Positions 1 through 9,043 of a stretch of DNA of 64,000 nucleotides are shown here, in pieces. The position numbers and the translations under genes are program-made. The DNA comes from Phycisphaerae bacterium (GTDB taxonomy: Bacteria; Planctomycetota; Phycisphaerae; UBA1845; PWPN01): contig JAGNEZ010000004.1 in the NCBI GenBank assembly GCA_018003015.1, positions 53,430 through 117,429 on the forward strand. The letters run 5' to 3'. Positions within the stretch are counted from its first letter, which is position 1; each line of letters starts with the position of its first letter. Below the pieces are notes generated by a model, which saw only the letters and a list, made by a program, of their open reading frames with translations, did no database searches and was not told where the DNA came from.

Positions 1-3000
1 GTGACCGTGACCATGGCGGTCGCGGTTGCCTGCCCACCCTGGCCATCGCTGACCTGATAGGTGAACGTGTCGGTGCCGCTGAAGTTGGCCTCTGGTGTAT
101 AGGTGAACGAGCCGTCGGCATTCAAGGTTACATGGCCGTGCTCGGCATCCTGGGTGAGGCTGGCCGACAGGGTGTCACCGTCCAGGTCGGTGTCGTTGGC
201 GAGCACGCCCTGGGCGGCATCCACGTGCGAAGCCGTGTCCTCAGTTGTGGCGAATTCATCAGCTTGGGCATTTGGTGCGACATTGGTCGGAGTCACGGTG
301 ATATCGACTGTATCGGTGTGGGTCGTATGGCTGTCGCTCACCTGAAGTTCGAAGGTTAGCACGGTTGAATTGGCCACGTTGGGCGCCTCGAACGTCGGTT
401 GTGATGATGTGCTGTCGCTCAGTTCGACAGCCGGCCCGCTGACCTGGGTCCATTGGTAGTTCAAGGTCGGGCTGTCGGGATCCGTACTGCCTTGTCCGTT
501 CAGGGAGACGATCGCGTGCTCTTCAACGACCTGATCAGGTCCAGCGGATGCGGTAGGGCCGTCATCGACAGCGTTGATGAACACGTTGACCGTATCGACC
601 GAGGTCTTGGCACCGTCGCTGACGTGCAATTCGAATCGGACTGGCTCACTGCTGTCCAACTCTGGTGCCGCGAAGGTCGGGTTGGGGTCATGGGCGTCGC
701 TCAACTCGACTGTCGGGCCGGATACCTGTATCCACTCATAGGTCAGGCCGTTGCCGAGCGGGTCGGTGCCGTTCCCTTCGAGGCTAACGACGTCGCCTTC
801 GGTAACGCCCTGATCAGGGCCGGCATCAGCTTTCGGGGCAAAATCGTCCCGGTTGACGACAATATGCGTGTTGTCGGTCGACACGTGAGTGCCGTCAGAC
901 ACCTCAACCTGGAAGTCCAGGCTCATGTTGACGTAACCGTCGGGCGCGGTGAATGTCGGGCCGACCGCGCTGGCGGAACTCAATTCCACGGACGGACCCG
1001 AAGTCTGGGTCCAGGTGTAATGCAGCAAGTCGCCGTCGGCATCCTGGCTGGCGGAAGCGTCCAGAGTCACGAATGCTCCACCGGCGACGTTCTGATCATC
1101 TCCTGCACTGGCCACGGGCGCCGTGTCGGTGGTAAGGACGGTCCCGTCACCGAACTTCAGTGAGGCGATGTTGCTGTAATCGATCGTGAAGTGCTGTCCG
1201 TCGTCCATGTTCACAATGACGGTATCGGCGGCCTTGTCGATCGAAGCATCAGCCCGTGAGAAGCTGGACAGGTCGATTGTGTTGGTGCCACCACCGCCAT
1301 CCACGATGTAGTGAGCTCCGTCGGTTGGCTGGCTGAACGCGAAGGTGTCGCTGTAATTGCTGCCGACGACGCTCTCGATGCTCACCAAGGTGTCGGTGCC
1401 TGAACCACCCGTACTCTGAGCGACCGCCTTGGTCAGATCCACGCTGACTGCCGAGGAGGCGGTGCTGTAATCCGCCGTGTCGTGCCCGGTACCGCCATCG
1501 AGCGTGTCATTGCCGGCCCCGCCATCGAGCCGGTCATCGCCGGAGCCACCCAAGAGCACATTGGCGTTCACGTCCCCCGCAAGGGTGTCGCCATAGTCGG
1601 ATCCGGTCACATTCTCGACACCAGTCAGTGCGTCGTTCCCCGCGGCCCCCGTTGCCTGTCCAGCAGCCAGGCTCACCGTCACTGCTCCACTGGCCCCGGC
1701 ATACGAGGCGGTGTCGGTTCCCGCGCCGCCGTCCAGGGTGTCGTTGCCCAGGCCACCGTCCAGGGTGTCATTACCCGCGCCGGCGGACAAGGTGTTGGCA
1801 CCATCGTCACCGGTCAGATTGTCGGCGTGATCTGATCCGGCGAGATTCTCGATGTTGACGAGCGTGTCATTGCCGGCCGCGCCGCTGGCAGTCCCCGCAG
1901 CAAGATCGACGGTCACCGCGCCGCTGGCTCCGGCGTACGATGCCGTGTCCACCCCGGCACCGCCGTTCAGTGCGTCATCACCCAGGCCGCCGGTCAGCAC
2001 GTTGGCGTTCGCGTTGCCTACCAGCATGTCGTCATAGGCAGAACCGCTCAGGTTTTCAATCTGAAGAAGGGTATCCTCGCCCGCGGCGCCAGAAGAAGTC
2101 CCGCTGGAGAGATCGGCATTCACCGCGCCAGTGGCACTGGCGTAAGATGCGGTGTCTGTGCCGCCAGCGCCGTCCAAGATGTCATTGCCTGCGCCGCCCT
2201 CCAGTGTGTTCGCGCTACTGTTGCCCGTTATTACATCGCCGTGCCCGGAGCCCTGCACGTTCTCGATGCTGACCAGTGTGTCCGAACCGGCAGCGCCCGT
2301 CACCTTGTTGGTCGAGAGATTGACCGTCACCGATCCGGAAGCGTCGGCGTACGAGGCTACGTCTGTTCCGCTTCCGCCGTCCAGCGTATCATTGCCTAGC
2401 CCGCCATTCAGCACATCGTTGCCGCTGCCACCGGACAGCACGTTGTTGCCGTCATCGCCTGTCAGGATGTCCGCTCCGGACCCGCCGGTGACATTCTCAA
2501 TATTGGCCAGTGTATCGTTGCCTGCGCTGCCGGTTGCCGTGCCCTGGGCGAGGTTGACGTTGACGCCGGCCGAAGTCGATGAATAGTTCGCGGTATCAGT
2601 GCCGCCGCGCCCATCCAGGTTGTCGTTGCCCGAGCCGCCGACCAGTACGTTGTTTCCATTATCACCGAGAAGGGTGTCGCTGTAGTAGGATCCGGTGACG
2701 TTCTCGATACCGCTAAGTGTGTCGTTACCGGCGGCTCCGCTGGCTGTCCCGTTGGCCAGATCCACTGTAACCGCGCCCGATGCCCCGCTGTAGCTCGCCG
2801 TGTCTGTGCCCCCGCCGCCGATCAGCGTATCATTGCCCGTCCCTCCGTCGAGCGTGTCGTTGCCCGCTCGTCCGTCGAGCACGTCGTCTCCGCCCGATCC
2901 GGACAGAGTGTTGGCGCCGGCATCACCCTGGAGTGTGTCAGCGTAGTTGGAGCCGGTGAGGTTCTCGAAACCGCTGATAGAGTCCGATCCGTCCGCTCCG

Positions 3001-5342
3001 CTGGCGGTTCCGGTGGTGAGATCGGCCGTGACCCCGCCCGTGGCTGAACTGTGGCGAAGGGTGTCGGTTCCGGTACCACCGAGAAGGGTATCGTCGCCCA
3101 GGCCGCCTTCGATGGTGTCGTTGCCAGATCCTCCGTCGATGGTGTCGTTGCCGGCTCCGCCGACAAGCACGTTGGAGTTCCCGTCGCCGACGATATTGTC
3201 ATCGTAAGCCGACCCGGTGACGTACTCGATGCTGCTCAGAGTATCGCTTCCAGCCGCGCCGTTGGCGCTGCCGGTTGTCAGGTTAACATCGACGCTTCCA
3301 CTCGCACTCGCGTACGAGACGGTGTCCGATCCGGAGCCGCCACCGATGGTGTCATCGCCCAATCCGCCGTTCAGCGTGTCGTTGCCGCTTCCGCCCTGTA
3401 GGGTGTTGTTCTGATCGTCGCCCGTCAGAACGTCGTAACCGGAACCGCCCACGACGTTCTCTATACCCACCAGGGTATCGGTGCCGGCGGCTCCCGTGGC
3501 CACACCGGCTGCGAGGTTGACGTTGACCGTAGACGCCATGCTCGCGTAGGAGGCGGTGTCAGTGCCGGCTCCGCCGTCGAGGACGTCGTTGCCAAGACCA
3601 CCGTCCAGTGTGTCGTTGCCTAGACCGCCCGACAGCGTATTGGCACCGCCGTCACCGGTCAGCGTGTCGCTGAAATCCGAACCCACCACGTTCTCGAAAC
3701 CAGAGAGGCTGTCGGAACCGTCGCCGCCCGAGGCTGTCCCGGTCGCGAGGTTGACGTTGACCGCCGAGGCCGCATGGTCATAGTGGACCGTGTCCGCACC
3801 TGCTCCGCCGATGAGCGTGTCATCGCCTACGCCGCCTTCCACGTTGTCATCTCCGCCGTCTCCGTCAAGCCGGTTCGCCGTGCCATCGCCGACGAGGAGA
3901 TCATCGTAGCCCGAACCGGTCACGTGCTCGATGCTGGACAAGGCATCGTGCCCTCCGCCGCCATCGGCCGTTCCGGCGGCAAGGTTCACGTCAACGCCGC
4001 TCGTCGCTGATCCGTATGACGCCGTGTCGGATCCGGCGTCGCCGTAAAGCGCATCGTTTCCTGCGCCGCCATCGAGCACGTCATTTCCCTCGCCACCATG
4101 CAAGGTGTTTTCTCGAGCGTCACCAGTGATCTGGTCGTGGCCCGATCCGCCGGTCACGTTCTCGACATTGATGAGCGTATCGTGTCCGGCAGCCCCGGTG
4201 GATTCCCCCAGGGCCAGGTTGACGGTGACGCTGCCTATGGTGTCGGTGTAGTACGCTGTGTCCAGGCCGATCCCACCGTCAAGGACGTCGTCGCCCTGGC
4301 CGCCGACAAGGACGTCATCGCCGTCGCCGCCGGTCAGCACATTGGCGCCGCCGGTGCCGGTCAGCACGTCGTTGTGATTCGATCCGACGACGTTCTCGAT
4401 GTCTGATAGTGTGTCGCTTCCATCACCCCCGCTGGCGATACCCGCTGCCAGATTGACGGCTACGCCTGTGGATGCATTCGAGTAGACCGCGGTATCCACG
4501 CCCTCACCGCCGATCAGCTCATCGTTGCCCGCTCCACCCTCGAGCACATCGTTACCGGTACTCCCGTCGAGCGTGTTGGTGCCTTCGTCGCCTCGAAGCG
4601 TGTCATCGTGGGTGGATCCGGTTACGTTCTCGATTCCGATCAGGGTGTCGTCGCCCGCGCCGCCGGTCGCGGTGCCGCTGGAGAGGTCGGCATTCACGCC
4701 ACTTGTCGCCGAACCGAAATCGGCGGTGTCGCTTCCGCTCCCACCGAGAAGGACGTCATCACCCGACCGGCCGTCAAGGACATCGTCGCCGGCTCCCCCG
4801 TCCAGGGTGTTGTTCTGTTCGTCACCGGCAATCTGATCGTCCCCCGTCCCTCCGGTGACGTTCTCGATGTTGACGAGCATGTCGTTCCCTGCGGCGCCGG
4901 AGGATGTGCCCGCGTTGAGATCGACGGCCACGTCGCGACTGATGCCGGCGTAGGAGGCTGTATCCGTACCATCACCGCCGTCGAGTTGATCGTCACCGAC
5001 GCCGCCGTCGAGCGTGTCGTTGCCTGAGCCTCCCAGCAGGGTGTCGTTCCCGGCGAAGGCCGAGAGCACGTCGTCGCCAGCCAGTCCGTCGGCCACGTTG
5101 TCGGCAGTATCGCCCATGAAGGAGTCAGCCTGGTCCGTAGGACCGGGATTAACGGTACCCGTTGCGACGTCGGTCCAGGTCACTGACCGGAGGATGCGAG
5201 GTTCGAGCCGCACGCCCTTGAGAGGTGCCGGTGTCCGGACCGATGACTCGGTCTCGACACCGGGCGCTGCGGCGGGAGTGCTGGGCTTGGTGGGCTCCTT
5301 GACGGGTTCTGTCGCGGAGGTTGTTTTCACCTGTGTGTCCAC
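1..5342 (-). CDS. Giant LEPR-XLL/RTX-repeat surface or secreted protein (C-terminus outside window)
   Basis: One reading frame stays open on the minus strand for about 1780 codons and runs off the left edge, so the C-terminus is missing. Near the N-terminus (about 5186-5209) is LEPRILRS, close to the LEPR-XLL motif found near the start of giant surface proteins. About 16 RTX-type modules follow (GGxGNDTLxGG, then DTASY, then a conserved IENVxG segment). Next, at about 1290-1160, comes a degenerate RTX-like segment; at about 1150-260, three PKD/K319-like domains (DPDxxxLxYxWTQ); and at 240-1 a tandem-95/cadherin-like domain (ANDTDLDGDTLSA, GSFTYTP, GTDTFTYQVSDG). RTX repeats bind calcium in the nonapeptide turns, so an extracellular location is inferred. 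I chose GTG 5342 because GAGGTG precedes it; ATG 5363 and ATG 5555 are in frame without a clear ribosome site. No signal peptide is evident, so a type I or other unusual export route is possible. Confidence 0.85.
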   Translation of the reverse strand, partial: MDTQVKTTSATEPVKEPTKPSTPAAAPGVETESSVRTPAPLKGVRLEPRILRSVTWTDVATGTVNPGPTDQADSFMGDTADNVADGLAGDDVLSAFAGNDTLLGGSGNDTLDGGVGDDQLDGGDGTDTASYAGISRDVAVDLNAGTSSGAAGNDMLVNIENVTGGTGDDQIAGDEQNNTLDGGAGDDVLDGRSGDDVLLGGSGSDTADFGSATSGVNADLSSGTATGGAGDDTLIGIENVTGSTHDDTLRGDEGTNTLDGSTGNDVLEGGAGNDELIGGEGVDTAVYSNASTGVAVNLAAGIASGGDGSDTLSDIENVVGSNHNDVLTGTGGANVLTGGDGDDVLVGGQGDDVLDGGIGLDTAYYTDTIGSVTVNLALGESTGAAGHDTLINVENVTGGSGHDQITGDARENTLHGGEGNDVLDGGAGNDALYGDAGSDTASYGSATSGVDVNLAAGTADGGGGHDALSSIEHVTGSGYDDLLVGDGTANRLDGDGGDDNVEGGVGDDTLIGGAGADTVHYDHAASAVNVNLATGTASGGDGSDSLSGFENVVGSDFSDTLTGDGGANTLSGGLGNDTLDGGLGNDVLDGGAGTDTASYASMASTVNVNLAAGVATGAAGTDTLVGIENVVGGSGYDVLTGDDQNNTLQGGSGNDTLNGGLGDDTIGGGSGSDTVSYASASGSVDVNLTTGSANGAAGSDTLSSIEYVTGSAYDDNIVGDGNSNVLVGGAGNDTIDGGSGNDTIEGGLGDDTLLGGTGTDTLRHSSATGGVTADLTTGTASGADGSDSISGFENLTGSNYADTLQGDAGANTLSGSGGDDVLDGRAGNDTLDGGTGNDTLIGGGGTDTASYSGASGAVTVDLANGTASGAAGNDTLSGIENVTGSYYSDTLLGDNGNNVLVGGSGNDNLDGRGGTDTANYSSTSAGVNVNLAQGTATGSAGNDTLANIENVTGGSGADILTGDDGNNVLSGGSGNDVLNGGLGNDTLDGGSGTDVASYADASGSVTVNLSTNKVTGAAGSDTLVSIENVQGSGHGDVITGNSSANTLEGGAGNDILDGAGGTDTASYASATGAVNADLSSGTSSGAAGEDTLLQIENLSGSAYDDMLVGNANANVLTGGLGDDALNGGAGVDTASYAGASGAVTVDLAAGTASGAAGNDTLVNIENLAGSDHADNLTGDDGANTLSAGAGNDTLDGGLGNDTLDGGAGTDTASYAGASGAVTVSLAAGQATGAAGNDALTGVENVTGSDYGDTLAGDVNANVLLGGSGDDRLDGGAGNDTLDGGTGHDTADYSTASSAVSVDLTKAVAQSTGGSGTDTLVSIESVVGSNYSDTFAFSQPTDGAHYIVDGGGGTNTIDLSSFSRADASIDKAADTVIVNMDDGQHFTIDYSNIASLKFGDGTVLTTDTAPVASAGDDQNVAGGAFVTLDASASQDADGDLLHYTWTQTSGPSVELSSASAVGPTFTAPDGYVNMSLDFQVEVSDGTHVSTDNTHIVVNRDDFAPKADAGPDQGVTEGDVVSLEGNGTDPLGNGLTYEWIQVSGPTVELSDAHDPNPTFAAPELDSSEPVRFELHVSDGAKTSVDTVNVFINAVDDGPTASAGPDQVVEEHAIVSLNGQGSTDPDSPTLNYQWTQVSGPAVELSDSTSSQPTFEAPNVANSTVLTFELQVSDSHTTHTDTVDITVTPTNVAPNAQADEFATTEDTASHVDAAQGVLANDTDLDGDTLSASLTQDAEHGHVTLNADGSFTYTPEANFSGTDTFTYQVSDGQGGQATATAMVTV
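1290..5075 (-). repeat. Tandem array of about 16 RTX modules of about 230-260 bp
   Basis: The coding sequence repeats a module of roughly 78 residues: two or three GGxGxDxLxG turns, a DTAxYxxA strand, VNLxxGxAxG, DTLxxIENVxGS and DDxLxGDxxxNxL. The IENV-coding signature recurs near 4861, 4631, 4391, 4151, 3925, 3691, 3452, 3223, 2962, 2700, 2492, 2262, 2050, 1849, 1611 and 1370. The copies are diverged at the DNA level, which suggests old duplication under protein-level selection. Confidence 0.8.
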
Positions 5343-5774
5343 ATTGCACCTCGTTGCGGCCATAGTCTGCGCAGTCCGTGTATCCGGGGCGATTGAGCGG
5401 CGAAACTCCCTGGCTGGAGCATACGATACGTGGATGACGGAAGGGGAACTCCCTGGGAGCGATCTGTCGCTGCTCAGTATATGGGACGTGTTTGGAGCAG
5501 CTCTGTCCGGGGCAAGCCGCCGCGAGCAGCCGTTATCGGCCAAGTTCAATTTCATAGCCGCAGCGCTTCGGTGGCCTCGTCAACAGCGACGTGCCAGTCG
5601 CCGAAGGGTATCATCTCCATGACCGCCGAACCGGCATGCGCTTGGCCTGTGATCTCAGACCCAATCGTCGCGGCCATCGCCTGCCCGAGGGCTCAGGTTC
5701 GTGTTGGCGGGCCGTATGCTGCCTGATCTGCGGCCTGGGCGATGTGATCATTGTCGAGCTGTGCGGCGACGACC
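5343..5774. other. Intergenic gap upstream of the RTX gene
   Basis: This stretch separates the RTX gene from the end of the prepilin-like gene, both on the minus strand. The RTX frame stays open up to a stop at 5580-5582, so part of it could be coding if ATG 5555 is the true start. I see no other convincing gene, RNA or terminator. Confidence 0.5.
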
Positions 5775-6707
5775 TCAGTGCAGCCTCCAGAGGTATCCTG
5801 ATTGGCGGTCGGGGCGGGCCTGCTTGGTCAGGTTCGGAAAGTACGTGTCGCGCGCGAGCTGCTCCGGCCAGGCCAGATGGGCTGAACCCAGGTGGACGGG
5901 GACCCAACCTCGCTGTGTGACCCAGTCCACGTGGCCGTCGAGAAAGCCGATGTTTCCGCCCGCCTGCCCGTGATTGTTGGTGGCCTGGTCCGGCCAGTTG
6001 TTGTACACATGCGCGCCCAGGACGACTCCTCCCGCGCCGGAATCATCCGGGTCCTGATCGCTGTCCACGAGGATGAACTGGACGGACGGTCTCTTGGTTG
6101 TCTTGAGCGTGATTCGTCCGGTTTCATCATAGCGCAAACCGTTAGGAAAGATGCCCGCGCTGTGCCAGGCGAAGACCTCGTAACTGTGGCCGCCCCGATT
6201 GGTGAGACGCGTGCCGTTAGTCGGTCCTCTACCGTCGTCGAAGCGGTGCCAGGCGGCGTGCGAGAGGTCTGGGTGGACGGTCAATTCCAGGTAGTACTCG
6301 AGTCGGGTCTGCCACGCTCCGCTGTTGTCCTTGACGAGATCGCCGATGGCCAGCTTCTGCTTGGAGGCCGGTCTGGAGAGGCTGACCACGTTACGCGTGG
6401 AGGGGCAGACGGCGGTGCGGCCTTCCTTCAGGTACTTCGGGTAAAGGTAGTACAGACCGTCGTCTGCACCCTCACTTGTATAGACATAGACGCCTCTCTT
6501 GGCGTCATCCATGGCGTGGAGAATCATGGCCGTCGTGATCTGTTTGACATTGGACCGGCATACCACGCGGTGGCTGCCCTCCCGCGCTCTGTTAAACGAT
6601 GGTACCAGTATCGCGACCAGAAGGGCGATGATCGCCACGACGACCAGGACCTCGATGAGCGTGAACGCGCCGCATCGGATTGTCTTGAGTCCAGCCAATG
6701 CACTCAC
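5775..6707 (-). CDS. Prepilin-type N-terminal methylation protein with H-x(n)-DG tail (pseudopilin-like)
   Basis: A short basic leader ends in CGAFTLIEV and is followed by a single hydrophobic helix, the class III signal of type IV pilins and type II secretion pseudopilins. The leader has Ala where Gly is usual just before the Phe, as is common in planctomycete members. The C-terminal part has NNHG...[11 protein letters not shown], the H-x9-DG-like signature of the large planctomycete/PVC prepilin family, here with 10 residues between His and Asp. It is expected to be processed by a prepilin peptidase and sit in the inner membrane with its globular part outside. GTG 6707 or TTG 6698 are likely starts; the longer frame to 6818 lies inside the preceding coding remnant. 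The start is 2 bp after the stop of the DNRLRE/dockerin remnant, so the two may be co-transcribed. Confidence 0.8.
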   Translation of the reverse strand: MSALAGLKTIRCGAFTLIEVLVVVAIIALLVAILVPSFNRAREGSHRVVCRSNVKQITTAMILHAMDDAKRGVYVYTSEGADDGLYYLYPKYLKEGRTAVCPSTRNVVSLSRPASKQKLAIGDLVKDNSGAWQTRLEYYLELTVHPDLSHAAWHRFDDGRGPTNGTRLTNRGGHSYEVFAWHSAGIFPNGLRYDETGRITLKTTKRPSVQFILVDSDQDPDDSGAGGVVLGAHVYNNWPDQATNNHGQAGGNIGFLDGHVDWVTQRGWVPVHLGSAHLAWPEQLARDTYFPNLTKQARPDRQSGYLWRLH

Positions 6708-6709
6708 CT

Positions 6710-7456
6710 TCAGAGGCAGCCCGGCTCTGCCAGTTCTGTGCCGCTGTAGCAGGCCTGAAGAATGCCGAAGTCGACCTGGTCGACATCCTGATCGCTGTCC
6801 AAATCGGCCATCGCGCACTCGCCGCTATAGGGAATCGCCGGGCCCGAGGCGCAGTTGACGAAGAGGGTGACGTCCGCTTGGTCCACGTAGCTGTCACCAT
6901 TCAGGTCCGGGACTCGGCTGGGAACCAACACCACCAGTTGAGGTGGGAAGGCACCTTCCTTGAGCCAGTGGATCTTCCATCCGTCGTCCGATGCGGACTC
7001 GATGATGAGTCCCTTGTCGACTTCGCCGGCCTGCCAGCCCTTGACCGTGTCCGTGATTTCGAACCAGGCTTGGCTGTCCCAGATCAGGCTTTCGGCGCTG
7101 GCAATCATCGGTCCGATTGTGCCGCCTTCCTCAGTGGGGCCATTCTCGCCGAAGTCGCTCCAGAACCGCAGCCCGGGTGCGCCATCGGTCAGTGTCCAGT
7201 TGAAGTCCACCAGCAGCTGCCGGACATTGAATGGGCCGCCGGTCCGGGTCTGGTAGCTCTCTGAGCGAGGAGCGGTTGTGACGACCAGGTAAGCCTTGAG
7301 GATCTGGGCGAGGGGGGGGACCTTGCCGGTACCGTTGCCGAACAAATCGTCGAACTTGACCAGCGCGTGGACCGTGTTTGTTGTGTCGGGCGCCGCGCCG
7401 CGTTTGTCAAGATACTCGGTGACGTACTCCTCGCCGAGAGCCGTGAGACCGTCCAT
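6710..7456 (-). pseudogene. DNRLRE-domain/dockerin-like protein lacking its N-terminus
   Basis: The segment encodes the later part of a DNRLRE-type beta-sandwich (ALVKFDDLFG, then PPLAQILKAYL, then WFEITDTVKGW, then GLII) and a C-terminal pair of dockerin-like calcium loops (DLNGDSYVDQADV and [13 protein letters not shown]). Such proteins are normally secreted and begin with a signal peptide and further domains. Here the recognisable sequence begins abruptly at about 7465, where it meets a truncated oxidoreductase in another frame. The only local start, ATG 7456, has no signal peptide or ribosome site. I therefore call it a 3-prime gene remnant, though read-through from upstream could still express it. 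Confidence 0.65.
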
Positions 7457-7838
7457 CCGCAGCAACGAACACGGCCTCAACCGCCTTGTCTTTGACCAGC
7501 TCTTCAAGCGAAGGGTACGTCTTCTCGCAGCGGCACGCTTTGGCCAGCTGGGCACACCGCTCGGGCATGAGATCGCTTACGGCTACGACTCTGACATTAG
7601 GATGGTCCTGGAAGCTGAACGCTGCTCCAAATTTGCAGACTCCGTATCCGACAATGCCGACGCGGATCTTGCGGTCGGAGAAGGGCTTCCAGCCCTGAGT
7701 GCTGTCCGCGTCGGCAGGCGCTGCCGCAAAACCCGGGATTGGCTTTTCCTCGGACCGGGCAGAGCCCTGAAGTCCCAGCGAGGCGGCGCCGACACCCATT
7801 GCCTGCAGGAACGAACGGCGCGTCGAAGAGTCATACAT
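7407..7838 (-). pseudogene. Truncated Tat-exported Gfo/Idh/MocA family oxidoreductase
   Basis: ATG 7838 is preceded by AGGAGG at ideal spacing. The product begins with a twin-arginine leader (STRRSFLQAMG) followed by the NAD(P)-binding Rossmann start (RVGIVGYG) and the conserved VVAVSDLMPERC and YPSLEELV segments. After VEAVFVAA, at about 7470, the family similarity stops and about 15 unrelated residues lead to a stop, giving 143 residues instead of the usual 400-450. The dinucleotide-fold Gly motif is present but the catalytic C-terminal domain is absent, so no activity is expected. The sequence after the break is the DNRLRE/dockerin gene in a different frame. Confidence 0.7.
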
Positions 7839-8511
7839 CGCATGTCCTCCTGGAATGTGTCCCCGATGACGATGACTACCCAGCTTTGCCTCGGGAGTCA
7901 ACAGGAGGAGGTGGTGCTGGGTCCCCGGGGCAGGGCAATCGCATCTGAATCCCCTGGCCCAGGATCCTGATGAGGTAGTCTTCCCGTAAGCCAGCTCGTA
8001 GTCGTTTGCTTTTGAGGCTGGCTTTGCAGGCATGCAGCAGGGAGGGGCCTTGAATCTGACCAGAGGAACGGGACGGGGGAACGCCACCATTTGTGGAGCG
8101 CGGGGTGAGCAGGGCAGCCCGAGGTCGACGACGGTTCGGCAATCTGGCCGCGGTAGCCCGAGGAACGGGCAACCAGACCGGCACAATGGATCGCCCGAAC
8201 CGGCCGGTGCCTGGCCACCCAGCGAACCGGCCGAACCCTCCCAATCAGAGCCGCTGGACGGCTGGGAATCCAGGAACGCCCACTGGGGAGACCGACAGTC
8301 GACCCGGATCGGATCGGTTTGCCTCAATTCTCGACTCGCTCGGCTACGATAATAAGGACATGGCGGTACGGACCGCCCACTAAGCTAGACGCCCGGGGCA
8401 GGATGCGACTGGCGAAGATCTGATCCGATCCGGCGGCACAGAGAATGCTGTCCCGTGAGGCACCTGCGCCCCGTTGACACCAGCGGCTGGAGATGCAGAA
8501 GGGAGAACGAG
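7839..8511. other. Intergenic gap of about 670 bp
   Basis: Apart from the possible promoter near 7873-7901, I see nothing that can be named. A minus-strand open frame at 7876-8244 (segment LREDYLIRILGQGIQMRLPC) has a slightly protein-like composition at about 7930-8050 and could be a coding relic. It has no start signal and I do not recognise a family. Confidence 0.3.
7873..7901 (-). promoter_or_regulatory. Possible sigma-70-type promoter of the truncated oxidoreductase
   Basis: On the minus strand TTGACT (7901-7896) is followed after 17 bp by TAGTCA (7878-7873), about 35 bp before the ATG at 7838. The -35 matches well and the -10 is weak. Confidence 0.3.
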
Positions 8512-8688
8512 ATGTCCAAGTTGAAGCAATGGATGCTGATCGCGGCGGTCATCCTGGGTGGGGTCGTCTCCATGGGTGCCGATTGCGACTTCACACTCCG
8601 CGGAAGCGAGGACGGCCTTCGGCTCGACGTCGGCAACGACGACGACGACAACAATCTCCTTGAAGATCTCGAGGACCTCTTCGATTGA
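8512..8688 (+). CDS. Small exported acidic protein, unknown function
   Basis: A 58-residue product starts at ATG 8512 after GGGAGAACGAG. It has a basic start (MSKLKQW), a hydrophobic segment (about residues 8-21) ending near SMGA, then a short mature part that becomes strongly acidic (GNDDDDNN, LEDLEDLFD). A Cys follows the hydrophobic stretch (GADC), but this is a poor lipobox, so secretion or a degenerate lipoprotein signal are both possible. It stands alone and I know no family for it. Confidence 0.5.
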   Translation: MSKLKQWMLIAAVILGGVVSMGADCDFTLRGSEDGLRLDVGNDDDDNNLLEDLEDLFD

Positions 8689-9043
8689 GTTCTCCAGCAT
8701 CCTCAGGTCCGGCATCTGCGGCAACCGGCTGCCGCTCCTCCATTTCCCCTCGTTTTCCGCTTGGCCACCCAACGCGGCGGGGTGACCCCGGCGTGAGGCG
8801 GCTTCGGTCTCCAAGCGGCCTGGAGCCTCGGCCAAGAACGGATGGTTGATTCAGCTCGCAATTCGCGTTCCAGGTTCGGCACCCACGACGATTCGGGGGC
8901 CCTTCACGGTAAGCCGGGTTGTCGATGGCACGGATCAAGCGCTGTCTCTCGGAGCGGTGGAGGATCTTTGACGGCAGGAAGGGCGAGCCAAGCCGGCGGC
9001 TCAGCTCGCGACAACCGTCGTCTGTTGCCGGCAGAGTCCCCCT
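8689..9043. other. Intergenic gap between convergent genes
   Basis: About 350 bp between the small acidic protein and the end of the DUF5107-TPR gene. No gene or clear terminator hairpin was recognised. Confidence 0.4.

Noticed and set aside
453-1163. A 236-codon open frame on the plus strand inside the RTX gene region
   Set aside because: The minus strand encodes clear PKD and RTX-like segments; the plus frame arises from codon bias of the repeats.
1290-5075. Regular repeats that might suggest a CRISPR array
   Set aside because: The period is about 230-260 bp, the copies are diverged, and they encode RTX protein modules.
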